64,000 bases of DNA from JAJZEO01 sp964350315 (GCA_964350315.1 CAYGJD010000002.1:1-64000), one strand, 5' to 3'; counted from the stretch's first letter, positions 33,429 through 43,049 are shown. Program-made: numbers and translations. Notes: a model not told the origin generated them from the letters alone.

Positions 33429-34396
33429 TTGATCGTTACTCCAGGCTCTATTGCGATAAATTCTTTGTGATCAAGGCCTCTTTTCTTCATTTCGCAATAA
33501 AGGTCAAAGGGCGGTTGATTTTGCTGCTCATAAGAGAGCCGAAAAGTCTTCCAATGCATACCAAGAGTAAGTTTTGATGCAACATCGTGATGAATACTCA
33601 CAGCATCTTCCGGACTTGAATGCACAGTTCTCATGAATCTCTCTGGTTTATACGTTCCAATCGGACATAAGCATAAATCAATCTTAGGAAATCTTTCCCC
33701 TATTTTCTTAAAGTCGTAAGGATTATAGGCCGTATCACCAACAAAATAAAGGGTTTTCGATTCCTCTTTTGGAGGATTTATCTCTACTATATGCCCCATC
33801 CAAAGAGTTTTATCACGATCAAAAAAACTTCTACCTGAATTATGTTGAGCTGGGACTGATGTGAAAGTAAGAGATGGTAACGAATTTCCAAGATCTAACC
33901 GTTCTTTATCCCACCAACCAAGTTCTTTAACATGTTTAATGCCAGCCTGATGAAACCATCTCTTCAATCCCTTTGGAACAACCCAGATGATATTAGGGAA
34001 ACGTTTGTGTAGTCTCTTAACCGTTCTGTAGTCAAGGTGGTCGTAATGATTGTGGCTAATAAGAACAACATCAACTTTTTCAAGATCTTCTAATTCAACG
34101 CAAAGATCGTGTTGACGTTTCGGACCTAACATGGGAAGAGGAGAACATCTTTTACTCCATATTGGATCAGTTAAGATCGTAATTCCATGAATATTAACTA
34201 TGAATGTACAATGATTTATCCAAGTGGCAGTAGGCAATGAGTCGCAGGCTTTTGCATGAGAGACAGGATAAATAAAATTTTCAGGGGGAACACAATGAGG
34301 CAATATATCTTCATAATACCCTAAATGCCAGAGCAAATAATGCAAAGACTTTCTTTTGACACAGCGGATATATTGATTCTGATAACGTTTGCTCAT
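33422..34396 (-). CDS. NAPE-PLD-like metallo-beta-lactamase-fold hydrolase
   Basis: A 324-residue metallo-beta-lactamase-fold protein. The zinc motif SHNHYDHLDY has His115, His117, Asp119 and His120. Other matches to N-acylphosphatidylethanolamine phospholipase D are TWINHCTFIV, TDPIWSKRCSP, GPKR, PKIDLCLCPIGTYKPERFMRTVHSSPEDAV and GMHWKTFRLSYE, in the same order as in animal NAPE-PLD. These enzymes cut N-acyl-PE to N-acylethanolamine and phosphatidic acid. Bacterial relatives exist but with unknown function, so lipid cleavage is inferred. It lies 56 bases after PPi-PFK and before a methyltransferase gene. Confidence 0.85.
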   Translation of the reverse strand: MSKRYQNQYIRCVKRKSLHYLLWHLGYYEDILPHCVPPENFIYPVSHAKACDSLPTATWINHCTFIVNIHGITILTDPIWSKRCSPLPMLGPKRQHDLCVELEDLEKVDVVLISHNHYDHLDYRTVKRLHKRFPNIIWVVPKGLKRWFHQAGIKHVKELGWWDKERLDLGNSLPSLTFTSVPAQHNSGRSFFDRDKTLWMGHIVEINPPKEESKTLYFVGDTAYNPYDFKKIGERFPKIDLCLCPIGTYKPERFMRTVHSSPEDAVSIHHDVASKLTLGMHWKTFRLSYEQQNQPPFDLYCEMKKRGLDHKEFIAIEPGVTINW

Positions 34397-34452
34397 GATT
34401 TGGTCCTAACTCTCATTAACCAAATCAAATCGTTTATAATAAGAAAAAAGTC

Positions 34453-35979
34453 TTACTTATTGCCAGCTTCTAGACTAAGTGTTTTAGTCACAACGTTTTT
34501 ACCCTCTCCAAAATATTGAATCGGACCAGGATTTTCATACCTATTATGTACGCGCCACTCTTCTCGGTGTTTTTTGAAGTATTTAAAAACGGCTCCCTCT
34601 AGTTTTACAACAGACTTTTCTATGACGCGTTTCTTCTCTCCCTTTCTCTCCTCTTCGACCATCATTGAATTGATGGGAACACCAATCGGAGTCCAATTCT
34701 CTACGTTTTGGTGAAGATTACTAAGAGCAGCCATCATTCCACTTTTTCTATGATTAACTAAGGCGACTGCAACAAAACCAAGATTATAACAATATGCTGC
34801 ATCAAAAAATGATGGGCATGCGCAGCGGCCTTCATAGCCAAAAAAATGGCCCTGTGGATTGAATTTACCCTTGAAATTGCGATTCTTTAACTCTATATCG
34901 ACCATTTCGAATATAAGCTTCTCTGTTTCAATCTTCGACACCTGAACGTTGCCGTGTGGGTCTCGATCTTTAAGCAGTTGTTTTCCTATCTCTTGAGGCA
35001 AACTCAGAAACAACTTTTTCTGCTGCTCGGGCAATGCATCAACGCTTTTATTTGCCGCCAATATGCGATTTAGATGAGTGATTAACTCCTTAAATTCTGG
35101 AACAAACTCGATCAAACCTTCAGGTAGAAGACAAACACCATACTCTTTGCCGCTATTTGAACGGTCAACTACCGTGTCTGCTATCAATCGAACAATATCA
35201 GAGAGTGATTGTTTCATCGCAGCAACTTCTTCTCCAATGAATGTCAAATTTGGTTGAGTATTCAGCGCACATTCAAGAGTGACGTGTGATGCTTTTCTCC
35301 CCATCAATTTGATAAAGTGCCAGTATTTAAGGGATGAGCATGCATCAAAGCAAATATTTCCAATCATTTCACTATAGACTTTACACGCAGTATCAAAGCC
35401 GAAAGAAGCCTCAACGAATTTCGTTTTCAAGTCCCCATCAATTGTCTTTGGAATCCCAACAACACAGCAACCAACATCGTTTTTTCTAAAGAAGGAAGCA
35501 AGGTGTGCTGCGTTTGTATTCGTGTCATCTCCACCAATGAAGATAATGGCATCTATTTTCTTCTCTTCAACAATTTTTGCAACACTTCTAAAATGATCTT
35601 CTGTCTCAATTTTACCCCGACCAGTTCCAAGTAGATCAAATCCACCAATGCCTCTATAATGGTCAACTAAATCACTTGTGATCTCTTTATGTTTTCCTTC
35701 AAGAAGACCTGCTGCACCTCCAATAAAACCAAGAAGTTGGCTGTTTGGATTTGTCATCATTAATCCATCGTAAATACCTGCAATAACATTATGCCCCCCT
35801 GGCGCTGGCCCTCCTGAAAAAAGTACAGCAACTGTGTGAGGTTTAGAGGCAAAGTCCCTTGAAGCAACGAGCGAAATAAAAAATTCATTATCAACCCAGC
35901 CCATCTCTTTTATGTTTTTTAGTAAGTTGGCTAGTGGCACCTTCTCATTTCTTCTCTCTTGCATAAAACTTGAAGTCAT
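34453..35979 (-). CDS. pfp: Pyrophosphate-dependent fructose 6-phosphate 1-phosphotransferase
   Basis: Makes fructose 1,6-bisphosphate from fructose 6-phosphate using PPi instead of ATP, as in chlamydial glycolysis. GGPAPGGHNVIAG and GTGRGKIETEDHF give the phosphate-binding part. The GGDDTNTNA and PKTIDGDLK motifs carry the Asp and Lys that define PPi-type enzymes; ATP-type ones have Gly and PGTIDND. At 508 residues it is a long PFP of the plant-beta/chlamydial type. The ATG at 35979 is used because AAAGGAG lies five bases upstream; an earlier in-frame codon is less likely. Confidence 0.93.
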   Translation of the reverse strand: MTSSFMQERRNEKVPLANLLKNIKEMGWVDNEFFISLVASRDFASKPHTVAVLFSGGPAPGGHNVIAGIYDGLMMTNPNSQLLGFIGGAAGLLEGKHKEITSDLVDHYRGIGGFDLLGTGRGKIETEDHFRSVAKIVEEKKIDAIIFIGGDDTNTNAAHLASFFRKNDVGCCVVGIPKTIDGDLKTKFVEASFGFDTACKVYSEMIGNICFDACSSLKYWHFIKLMGRKASHVTLECALNTQPNLTFIGEEVAAMKQSLSDIVRLIADTVVDRSNSGKEYGVCLLPEGLIEFVPEFKELITHLNRILAANKSVDALPEQQKKLFLSLPQEIGKQLLKDRDPHGNVQVSKIETEKLIFEMVDIELKNRNFKGKFNPQGHFFGYEGRCACPSFFDAAYCYNLGFVAVALVNHRKSGMMAALSNLHQNVENWTPIGVPINSMMVEEERKGEKKRVIEKSVVKLEGAVFKYFKKHREEWRVHNRYENPGPIQYFGEGKNVVTKTLSLEAGNK

Positions 35980-36039
35980 TAGATCTCCTTTTATCAACTT
36001 ATAATATAGTATTTAGTAGCGATTTTTGAAAGTAGTTTG

Positions 36040-36045
36040 TATAAT
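36040..36045 (+). promoter_or_regulatory. pyrG -10 element (TATAAT), probable leaderless transcript
   Basis: A perfect TATAAT lies seven bases before the pyrG ATG at 36053. Transcription would start at or beside the A of the ATG. No ribosome binding site is present between them, which fits a leaderless mRNA. The -35 region is weak. Confidence 0.45.
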
Positions 36046-36052
36046 AGCCCAC

Positions 36053-37693
36053 ATGAGTAAATATATTTTTATCACAGGAGGAGTGCTATCCTCACTAGGA
36101 AAAGGCATTACTTCGTCCTCTCTTGCTCTTATTTTAGAGGAAAGAGGCTTAAAAGTTGCTTTAATGAAGCTCGATCCATATCTAAACATTGATCCAGGCA
36201 CAATGAACCCGTTTCAGCATGGAGAAGTTTATGTCACAGATGATGGAGCTGAAACAGATCTTGACCTTGGTCATTATTATAGATTCACAAACTCCCCTCT
36301 TTCAAAAGTTTCAAACACGACCTCGGGTCAAATTTACGACTCTGTTTTGAAAAAAGAAAGACATGGAGACTATCTTGGGAAGACAGTACAAGTCATTCCA
36401 CATATTACTGATGAAATCAAAAGCAAAATTTTAGCTTGCAGTCACCAAGAAAAAGATATCGATGTCACTCTTGTTGAAATCGGTGGAACTGTTGGAGATA
36501 TTGAGTCCCAACCATTTTTAGAAGCAATAAGACAATTTCGTCATGAACATCATGACGTATGTTTAAACATTCACCTCACTTACGTTCCTTATATTGCACA
36601 TGCTGGTGAAGTAAAGACTAAGCCAACTCAACACTCAGTCCAGAAATTGCAACAATCTGGAATTTTTCCAGACATGATTTTTTGCAGATCGCAGCTCCCA
36701 CTTTCTGACGAAGTTAAAGCAAAAATCTCTCTTTTCTGTAGCGTCCGTAAAGAGGCTGTAATTGATGTTGTTGATGTCGAAGATTCTATCTATCAAGCCC
36801 CGCTTGCACTTCTTGAAACTGGTGTTGATCAAATAGTTGCAGACCTTCTTAACCTCCCTAAAAAGAAAGCGAGTTTAAAAAAGTGGCACCAAATGGTTGA
36901 TGATTTTGTGAATGCAAAAAAGACGACAACAATTGGAATCGTTGGTAAATACCTAGAACATCAAGATGCATATAAATCGGTTTTTGAATCTTTAATTCAC
37001 GGTGGAATTGCAAATAAGTCCCGAGTAAAAATTAAGTGCATCGAGTCAGATAAAGTAACTACAGAAAAAGAATTTGCAGAACTCGCAGCCGATTGCGATG
37101 GCATCCTTGTTCCAGGCGGATTCGGGATGCGCGGATGGGAAGGGAAAATTCAAGCTGCTAAATATTGTCGCGAAAATAAAGTCCCTTATTTTGGGATTTG
37201 TCTTGGCATGCAAGTTTTGGCCGTTGAATTTGCTCGAAATGTTCTTAACTTGCCTTGCGCAAACTCAACAGAAGTCGAACCTGAAACGCGTACAGCAATC
37301 ATCTCTCTTTTATCTGAACAAAGAAAGAATCTCGATCTTGGTGGAACAATGCGTCTTGGCGCTTACCCTTGTACACTTGATCCTAAATCACAGTCCTACT
37401 TGATCTACGGTAAAAGAAAAGTTATTTCTGAAAGGCATCGCCATCGATATGAATTTAATAATGACTACCAAAAACTATGTGAATCAAAGGGTTTACATGT
37501 AGCTGGCTCTTATAAAGATGGGCAATTGTGTGAAATTGTTGAAAACCAAAATCATCCTTGGATGATTGGAGTCCAATTCCATCCAGAGTTTCAGTCAAAA
37601 CCAACAGAGCCTCATCCCCTTTTTGCAAGTTTTATCGAAGCTTCACTAACGAATAATAAAAACCGCAAACATAAAGAGGAAGCTCTAGTATGA
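36053..37693 (+). CDS. pyrG: CTP synthase
   Basis: Aminates UTP to CTP with ATP and glutamine. The N-terminal synthetase domain starts KYIFITGGVLSSLGKGITSSSLA and holds DPGTMNPFQHGEVYVTDDGAETDLDLGHYYRF and the VEIGGTVGDIES motif. The C-terminal glutaminase has the nucleophile in PYFGICLGMQ and the HPEFQSKP His-Glu. From the ATG at 36053 it has 546 residues, the normal length; the TTG nine codons upstream would add an odd N-terminus. It overlaps ruvX by four bases and begins the conserved pyrG-ruvX-zwf-pgl run of chlamydiae. Confidence 0.96.
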   Translation: MSKYIFITGGVLSSLGKGITSSSLALILEERGLKVALMKLDPYLNIDPGTMNPFQHGEVYVTDDGAETDLDLGHYYRFTNSPLSKVSNTTSGQIYDSVLKKERHGDYLGKTVQVIPHITDEIKSKILACSHQEKDIDVTLVEIGGTVGDIESQPFLEAIRQFRHEHHDVCLNIHLTYVPYIAHAGEVKTKPTQHSVQKLQQSGIFPDMIFCRSQLPLSDEVKAKISLFCSVRKEAVIDVVDVEDSIYQAPLALLETGVDQIVADLLNLPKKKASLKKWHQMVDDFVNAKKTTTIGIVGKYLEHQDAYKSVFESLIHGGIANKSRVKIKCIESDKVTTEKEFAELAADCDGILVPGGFGMRGWEGKIQAAKYCRENKVPYFGICLGMQVLAVEFARNVLNLPCANSTEVEPETRTAIISLLSEQRKNLDLGGTMRLGAYPCTLDPKSQSYLIYGKRKVISERHRHRYEFNNDYQKLCESKGLHVAGSYKDGQLCEIVENQNHPWMIGVQFHPEFQSKPTEPHPLFASFIEASLTNNKNRKHKEEALV

Positions 37694-38124
37694 TCAACAA
37701 AAAACGTCTTGTCGGCATAGATTTTGGAATGAAGCGAATTGGCGTAGCTATTTCTGATCCTTTCAGGTCATTCGCAACTCCCTTAGAGAGAATCGACAGA
37801 GTAGGAAAAGTTGACCATGATGTAGAGCAACTCATGAAAATGCTTGAAGATCGTGGTGAAATTGAACTGTTTGTCATAGGCCTTCCCCTGCACTTAAATG
37901 GCCAAGAAAGTACCATGTCTGCTGTAGCCAGAAATTTTGCAACTCTTTTACAAGAAAAAACGGGAATCCCCTGCGAGATGATTGATGAAAGAATGACTTC
38001 ACGCGCTGCAGAAGGCATTCTAATGCAACAGTCTATGAACAGAAAGAAACGTGCTAAAGCTGTTGATGTTGTATCTGCCTCCCTAATTTTACAATCATAT
38101 TTGGATCTCAACTGTTGCATTTAA
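37690..38124 (+). CDS. ruvX: Holliday junction resolvase-like RuvX (YqgF)
   Basis: A 144-residue RNase H-fold protein. GIDFGMKRIGVAISDP at the start holds the first catalytic Asp, FVIGLPLHLNG the strand after the second acid, DERMTS the third, and a final acidic residue lies in AKAVDVVSA. YqgF/RuvX processes 16S rRNA ends or acts on DNA junctions; its exact role in chlamydiae is not known. It overlaps pyrG by four bases (ATGA), as in other chlamydial genomes. Confidence 0.9.
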   Translation: MINKKRLVGIDFGMKRIGVAISDPFRSFATPLERIDRVGKVDHDVEQLMKMLEDRGEIELFVIGLPLHLNGQESTMSAVARNFATLLQEKTGIPCEMIDERMTSRAAEGILMQQSMNRKKRAKAVDVVSASLILQSYLDLNCCI

Positions 38125-38165
38125 TGTCTATCTAAAGATACTAAAGCAAAATGTAGGAGGCCCAC

Positions 38166-39776
38166 ATGGGAATGCCAGAGAAAAAGCAACCTGAAGAACA
38201 TAAGGGAGATGCAGCAAGCAAGCTGCCTATGGGAGATGTCAATCCAGAAGCTTTTAAAAACCCTTTCAGAGAATCTCACAGCTTATCTTCTCCAGAACCA
38301 TGTATTTTAGTCATTTTTGGTGCTTCTGGCGACTTAACAAAAAGAAAACTTATTCCAGCCCTCTTTAATTTAATGAAAGATGGATTACTTCCGCAAAATT
38401 TTGTCTGCGTCGGCTTTGCAAGAAGAAACATGACAGATGAAGATTTTAGAAAAATCATGTCTGAAGGAATCAATGAATTTTCTAGAACGCGTCCTGAAGG
38501 GGAAGAACTTAAAAATTTCACAAATCGCCTTTTTTACCACCAGTCAGAATTTGGTGACGACAAAGGTTATGACAGCCTCAATGAAGCTCTTTCTAAATTA
38601 GACAAACAGTTTGGAACTCGCGGCAATCGTGTCTACTACCTATCTGTTCAACCGACTGCTTTTACCTCCATTGTTGAAAAGCTAAAAATGCACAACCTTG
38701 TCTATGAAGAAGAAGAGACCGAACGTTTCTCACGGGTTATTATTGAAAAACCTTTTGGCCACGACTTGAATACTGCCAATCAACTTCAATCTGATTTAAC
38801 TCATAACCTGAATGAAAAGCAAATCTATCGGATCGACCACTACCTTGGTAAAGAGACTGTGCAAAATCTTCTCGTTTTTAGATTTAGTAACGCCATCTTT
38901 GAAGGTCTATGGAATAATCGTTACATAGACAACGTTCAGATCTCAGTTGGTGAAAGTATCGGAGTGGAAGGTAGAGGTGCTTTCTACGAGGGCGCGGGTT
39001 TAGTTCGTGATATCATTCAAAACCACTTAATGCAACTTCTCTCACTTGTAGCTATGGAACCACCGACAAGCTTGAATCCTGAATCTATCCGTGATGAAAA
39101 AGTTAAAGTCTTAGAAGCGATCAAGCACTATACAGAAGATGAATTTGACAAATATACGTGTCGAGGACAATACACAGAAGGGTATGTTGAGGGAGAACAG
39201 GCAACGGCTTACCGAAAGGAAAAAAACGTTAATCCTACTTCAAATGTTGAAACTTTCGCATCTATGAGAATCATGATTGAAAATTGGCGTTGGTCAGGTG
39301 TTCCTTTTTATATCCGAGCTGGAAAAAGGCTCCCTAAAAGATCTACAGAGATCGTAATCACTTTTAAGCGAACTCCTAATATCCTGTTTCATAAAGATGA
39401 TAAACATAACAATCCAAACCAAATCATCTTTCGAATTCAACCAAACGAGGGAACATCCTTTCAGGTAAACAGTAAAGTTCCAGGCTCTGCAAATATTATC
39501 CAACCTGTAAACATGGACTTTCAATATGCAAGTTATTTTGGAAAAGAAGTCCCCGAAGCATACGAGAGACTGATCTATGACTGTATTTTGGGAGACAACA
39601 CTCTTTTTGCAAGAGTTGATGAATCCTTAAATTCTTGGAAATTTCTCACCCCTGTTCTTGAGCATTGGGCAAAAAACCCTTTGACAGCTGATGATTTTTA
39701 TCCTGCGGGAACTTGGGGGCCTTTAGGAGCTGACTACTTATTACGAAATGAACAGCGTACTTGGAAACCTTTATGA
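38166..39776 (+). CDS. zwf: Glucose-6-phosphate 1-dehydrogenase
   Basis: Oxidises glucose 6-phosphate to 6-phosphogluconolactone with NADP+, the entry to the pentose phosphate pathway. The Rossmann motif FGASGDLTKRKLIPALFNL is at about 53-71 and the active-site signature RIDHYLGKE near residue 221. An N-terminal ~45-residue hydrophilic tail precedes the NADP domain. TAGGAGG five bases before the ATG gives the start. It overlaps opcA by four bases. Confidence 0.95.
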   Translation: MGMPEKKQPEEHKGDAASKLPMGDVNPEAFKNPFRESHSLSSPEPCILVIFGASGDLTKRKLIPALFNLMKDGLLPQNFVCVGFARRNMTDEDFRKIMSEGINEFSRTRPEGEELKNFTNRLFYHQSEFGDDKGYDSLNEALSKLDKQFGTRGNRVYYLSVQPTAFTSIVEKLKMHNLVYEEEETERFSRVIIEKPFGHDLNTANQLQSDLTHNLNEKQIYRIDHYLGKETVQNLLVFRFSNAIFEGLWNNRYIDNVQISVGESIGVEGRGAFYEGAGLVRDIIQNHLMQLLSLVAMEPPTSLNPESIRDEKVKVLEAIKHYTEDEFDKYTCRGQYTEGYVEGEQATAYRKEKNVNPTSNVETFASMRIMIENWRWSGVPFYIRAGKRLPKRSTEIVITFKRTPNILFHKDDKHNNPNQIIFRIQPNEGTSFQVNSKVPGSANIIQPVNMDFQYASYFGKEVPEAYERLIYDCILGDNTLFARVDESLNSWKFLTPVLEHWAKNPLTADDFYPAGTWGPLGADYLLRNEQRTWKPL

Positions 39777-40876
39777 CCCCTACAACGCCAAACTACATTG
39801 ACGTAAAACAGATTGAGTCTGCTTTAACCGACCTCTGGGAAAAGCACCAAGGAACGAACACAATTCGTGCCTCTCTTTTCAATCTGGTAATCTATGTGAA
39901 AAAGGATTTACGCGAAGAGTATTTGCAGAAAATTGCAAAAACGATCATTCGAAAGTATCCCTGCCGTATAATTGTTATCACAGAGTTTGAACAAACAGGA
40001 GAAGAATTCCTCCGTACCTACGTTACCGATATGATACCGAGTGAGAAAAGTTCTATCTTTTGCGATGTCATCAATTTTGAAGTTGCAGGCTCATACAGAG
40101 ATCGCATTCCCTTTGTTGTTCTTCCTCACCTTCTACCAGAGCGCCCTGTCTACTTACTCTGGGGCGATGACCCCCTAAAAAAAGATCCTATTTCAATCAA
40201 ACTTGAAAACAGAGCAACAAGAACAATTTTTGATTCTGAATCAGCTGTAAACATTGTTGATTTTGCAGAGATGGTGCTTGCTCACCAAAATAAGGTTTTC
40301 TGTGATATCGCCGATCTAAATTGGGCAAGATGCGCTTCGTGGAGAAATCTTTTTAGCAACGCGTTCAATACTCCAAGTAATTTCGAGTGTGTCAACGATG
40401 CAAAAGAGATCCAGATCTTTTATAACACACTCGAAACAGAGCATTTCTCTCACACAAAGATCCAAGCCACTTATTTTCAGGGCTGGATTGCAACAAAGCT
40501 AAATTGGAAGTTAGATACTGTCTTAAGAACAAAAGATGAGATTTCCTTCAATTACATATCAGGCAAAGGGAATGTTGTTATACATCTCTCTCCTGGAAGA
40601 AATAAAAATGTAGCTCCCGGACGAATCCTCTCTGCAAATATCAACTCTCATCAAAATGAGACAATCACATTCGAAAGAGACAAGGACGACATCAACAAAA
40701 TTGCCCTGCACCACTGCACATCATCGACTTGCGACATGCCCATCTTTCATTTATTTGGGGAAGAAATGGGAAGTCGTTCGATTATGCAAGAAATTTACAG
40801 TCAAGGAACTGACACAAGTTTTCTCAGAGTTTTAGAATTAATTAAGACTTGTAAAAAGGGAGGAATATCCTATTGA
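39773..40876 (+). CDS. opcA: Glucose-6-phosphate dehydrogenase assembly protein OpcA
   Basis: Activates and stabilises glucose-6-phosphate dehydrogenase in cyanobacteria and actinobacteria. The 367-residue protein has the OpcA pattern: LxLVIYVKK strand near the start, HRCRIIVITE-like PCRIIVITE, VLPHLLPERPVYLLWGDDPL, and DLNWARCASWRNLFSNAF. It lies between zwf and pgl, with four-base overlaps on both sides, matching the zwf-opcA-pgl order seen in actinobacteria. The ATG at 39773 is favoured over the upstream TTG because it overlaps the zwf stop. Confidence 0.85.
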   Translation: MTPTTPNYIDVKQIESALTDLWEKHQGTNTIRASLFNLVIYVKKDLREEYLQKIAKTIIRKYPCRIIVITEFEQTGEEFLRTYVTDMIPSEKSSIFCDVINFEVAGSYRDRIPFVVLPHLLPERPVYLLWGDDPLKKDPISIKLENRATRTIFDSESAVNIVDFAEMVLAHQNKVFCDIADLNWARCASWRNLFSNAFNTPSNFECVNDAKEIQIFYNTLETEHFSHTKIQATYFQGWIATKLNWKLDTVLRTKDEISFNYISGKGNVVIHLSPGRNKNVAPGRILSANINSHQNETITFERDKDDINKIALHHCTSSTCDMPIFHLFGEEMGSRSIMQEIYSQGTDTSFLRVLELIKTCKKGGISY

Positions 40877-41658
40877 GCGACTCCAACATACATCGTTTTG
40901 ATGAAAGAAGAGAAATAGCACTACCTGGTAATCATGAAGAGTCAATTGAATTTGCCGTAAAACACTTCATCTCATGTGCACAAAAGGCTGTCGAAAAACA
41001 CAACCAATTTTCTGTTGCTCTTTCAGGTGGTTCAACCCCTAAGAAGATATTCGAAATGCTTGCCCTTCCTAAATACAGAGAAGCGATCGACTGGGCGAGA
41101 GTTTTGCTTTTTTGGGGAGATGAAAGACCTGTCCCTCCTGATCATCCCGATAGCAATTACAATATGGCAATGAAAGCCGGATTTTCTAAACTCCCCCTTA
41201 AAGAAAACCAGATCTTTCGGATGAAAGCAGAATCTGACATGGAAAAGCACGCTAAAGAATACGAGCTTCTTATTAAAAAAAATCTACATGGCAGAGGATT
41301 TGATCTTATCATGCTTGGAATGGGTGATGACGGTCACACTGCATCTCTTTTCCCCAAAACAAAAGCTCTTACTATTTCAGACCAACTCGTAGTAGTAAAC
41401 CACGTCCCCCAGAAAAATTGTTTCCGCATGACATTCACATATCCTCTTATCAACAACGCAAGCAACATCGCTATCTATGTCATGGGAGAAGAAAAAAAGC
41501 ACCGTCTTGCAGAAGTTCTCATGGATTCTAAAAACTTATTCCCATCAGCTCTTATCGGAACAAATTCACATAAAGCTCTTTGGATTATTGATGACGATGC
41601 AAGCAAGGAACTTCTCAATAAATGGAAATCTAAAGGCAACTCAGAAAAAGCTGTTTAA
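40873..41658 (+). CDS. pgl: 6-phosphogluconolactonase
   Basis: Hydrolyses 6-phosphogluconolactone after Zwf. It is a 261-residue DevB-type protein with FSVALSGGSTPKKIFEML, WARVLLFWGDERPVPPDHPDSNYNMA and FDLIMLGMGDDGHTASLFP, the three signatures of the family. Start at TTG, overlapping opcA by four bases, with GGGAGG nine bases upstream. It ends the pyrG-ruvX-zwf-opcA-pgl run, whose order without opcA is kept in Chlamydia (pyrG, yqgF, zwf, devB). Confidence 0.93.
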   Translation: MSDSNIHRFDERREIALPGNHEESIEFAVKHFISCAQKAVEKHNQFSVALSGGSTPKKIFEMLALPKYREAIDWARVLLFWGDERPVPPDHPDSNYNMAMKAGFSKLPLKENQIFRMKAESDMEKHAKEYELLIKKNLHGRGFDLIMLGMGDDGHTASLFPKTKALTISDQLVVVNHVPQKNCFRMTFTYPLINNASNIAIYVMGEEKKHRLAEVLMDSKNLFPSALIGTNSHKALWIIDDDASKELLNKWKSKGNSEKAV

Positions 41659-41696
41659 CGCAGCCTCTTTCTGAAAATTGCCTTCAATATTTTCTA

Positions 41697-43049
41697 TTAC
41701 GCCTCTTCACCAAACTCGATATCGTCTTCTTCTTCACTATTATGAGCTAACCCTCCATCAAAATCATCAACAATTCCCAAATCCCCAAAAGCTGGCATCG
41801 TTGGATATTGACGCTCATCTAAAGGAATTAAACGTCTACGAGGCATTCTCACCTCTAATCTAGCCCCTCCATCAGGAGTCATAGACGATCTGGCTTCAGC
41901 TGCAAATTCCATATCCTCAAATTTATATCCCACTTCAGAAGCAGTAAATTGAATTATAATTCCTTTTTGAACAACTAATGGCAGCCCCATTGGATGAAGA
42001 AAATTTGAGCAATCAAAATATATAGTTCCATTAATACGATCTTCAAAGTCTGGAATACTAAGACCGGTAGAAATACTTCGTTGTACATGCCCTATTAAAT
42101 CACTGGATTTTACGCGAATTGTCACAGGGGGAGCTACACCATCCGCTTGAAAAACCAATACATGTTCAAAATCAAGGTTTGCCATACTCGCTGCATTACA
42201 ATAAACTATCGGAAAAAAGGATGGAATCAACCATTGCTGCACTCTATGATAACGCAAAGCATGACACATTTTACCTGTTGGAAGAGTCACACTCACTAAT
42301 TCTGTATTACCTTTCCTTACAACAGAAGTTGCACTTTCACTCATTACTATGACTTGTCTTTCTGTTACTCCAAGAGGCCATAGTGTCGAATATTTAGGAG
42401 GTGACACACCATCATTTACTAAAGCTATGTATACATCATTATCAAGAAATGTTGAGCGATTTTGCAAAAAACCCCATTGCGGATGAGTTGGGTCACATAA
42501 ATGAAGACCACCGGTCGATGGGTCAAAATTAGATATATGCTGCAGATTAACTAGCTTACACTTTGGCCAAGAAGCATCCTGGCTTCCAGGAGTCTGATGG
42601 TATGTGTCAGTCAGCTGATGTAATTTCCCACCCAACCAAGAACTCTTTGCTACAGCTCTTGCCATTGCACCTACTTTTGAAGGACTTCGAGCATCAAATT
42701 CAATAGCTTCTGGTATAATCCCATCAAGCAACCCACCTCTAAGCCTGTGACATAACTCACTTCTTTTACCAGCCCTTCTCGGAGACATTTTTTTTAATTC
42801 ATCTATTCCACCAGATAAGGCCCTCTCTTGATCTCTTAGTAAATCATATTCAGGGTCTAAGCCTTCTCTAGTAACTTTAAGTGCTTGTCTAACTTTTTTA
42901 GGAGTTAACTTCAGTGGATCAGTCCTTGCGCCTGTGGTATACTTTCTTGGTTTTTTTTCACGCCCACCACCCGAAGATTGAAAATCTTGTCCTACTTCAA
43001 AAAAACCTGCACCCACTGCTTCTGCTGCTGAAAATCCACTAGGTTCCAT
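41697..43049 (-). CDS. Unknown protein, effector-like
   Basis: A 450-residue protein with no signal peptide, membrane segment or family I recognise. The N-terminal ~60 residues are Gly/Ser/Lys rich and look disordered (SSGGGREKKPRKYTTG), followed by a helical basic part (KKVRQALKV...KKMSPRRAGKR) and a mostly beta-rich C-terminal half ending in an acidic tail (EEEDDIEFGEEA). CGGAG six bases before the ATG supports the start. It is convergent with pgl. A disordered start followed by a folded domain is common in secreted chlamydial proteins, but this is only a suggestion. Confidence 0.55.
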   Translation of the reverse strand: MEPSGFSAAEAVGAGFFEVGQDFQSSGGGREKKPRKYTTGARTDPLKLTPKKVRQALKVTREGLDPEYDLLRDQERALSGGIDELKKMSPRRAGKRSELCHRLRGGLLDGIIPEAIEFDARSPSKVGAMARAVAKSSWLGGKLHQLTDTYHQTPGSQDASWPKCKLVNLQHISNFDPSTGGLHLCDPTHPQWGFLQNRSTFLDNDVYIALVNDGVSPPKYSTLWPLGVTERQVIVMSESATSVVRKGNTELVSVTLPTGKMCHALRYHRVQQWLIPSFFPIVYCNAASMANLDFEHVLVFQADGVAPPVTIRVKSSDLIGHVQRSISTGLSIPDFEDRINGTIYFDCSNFLHPMGLPLVVQKGIIIQFTASEVGYKFEDMEFAAEARSSMTPDGGARLEVRMPRRRLIPLDERQYPTMPAFGDLGIVDDFDGGLAHNSEEEDDIEFGEEA

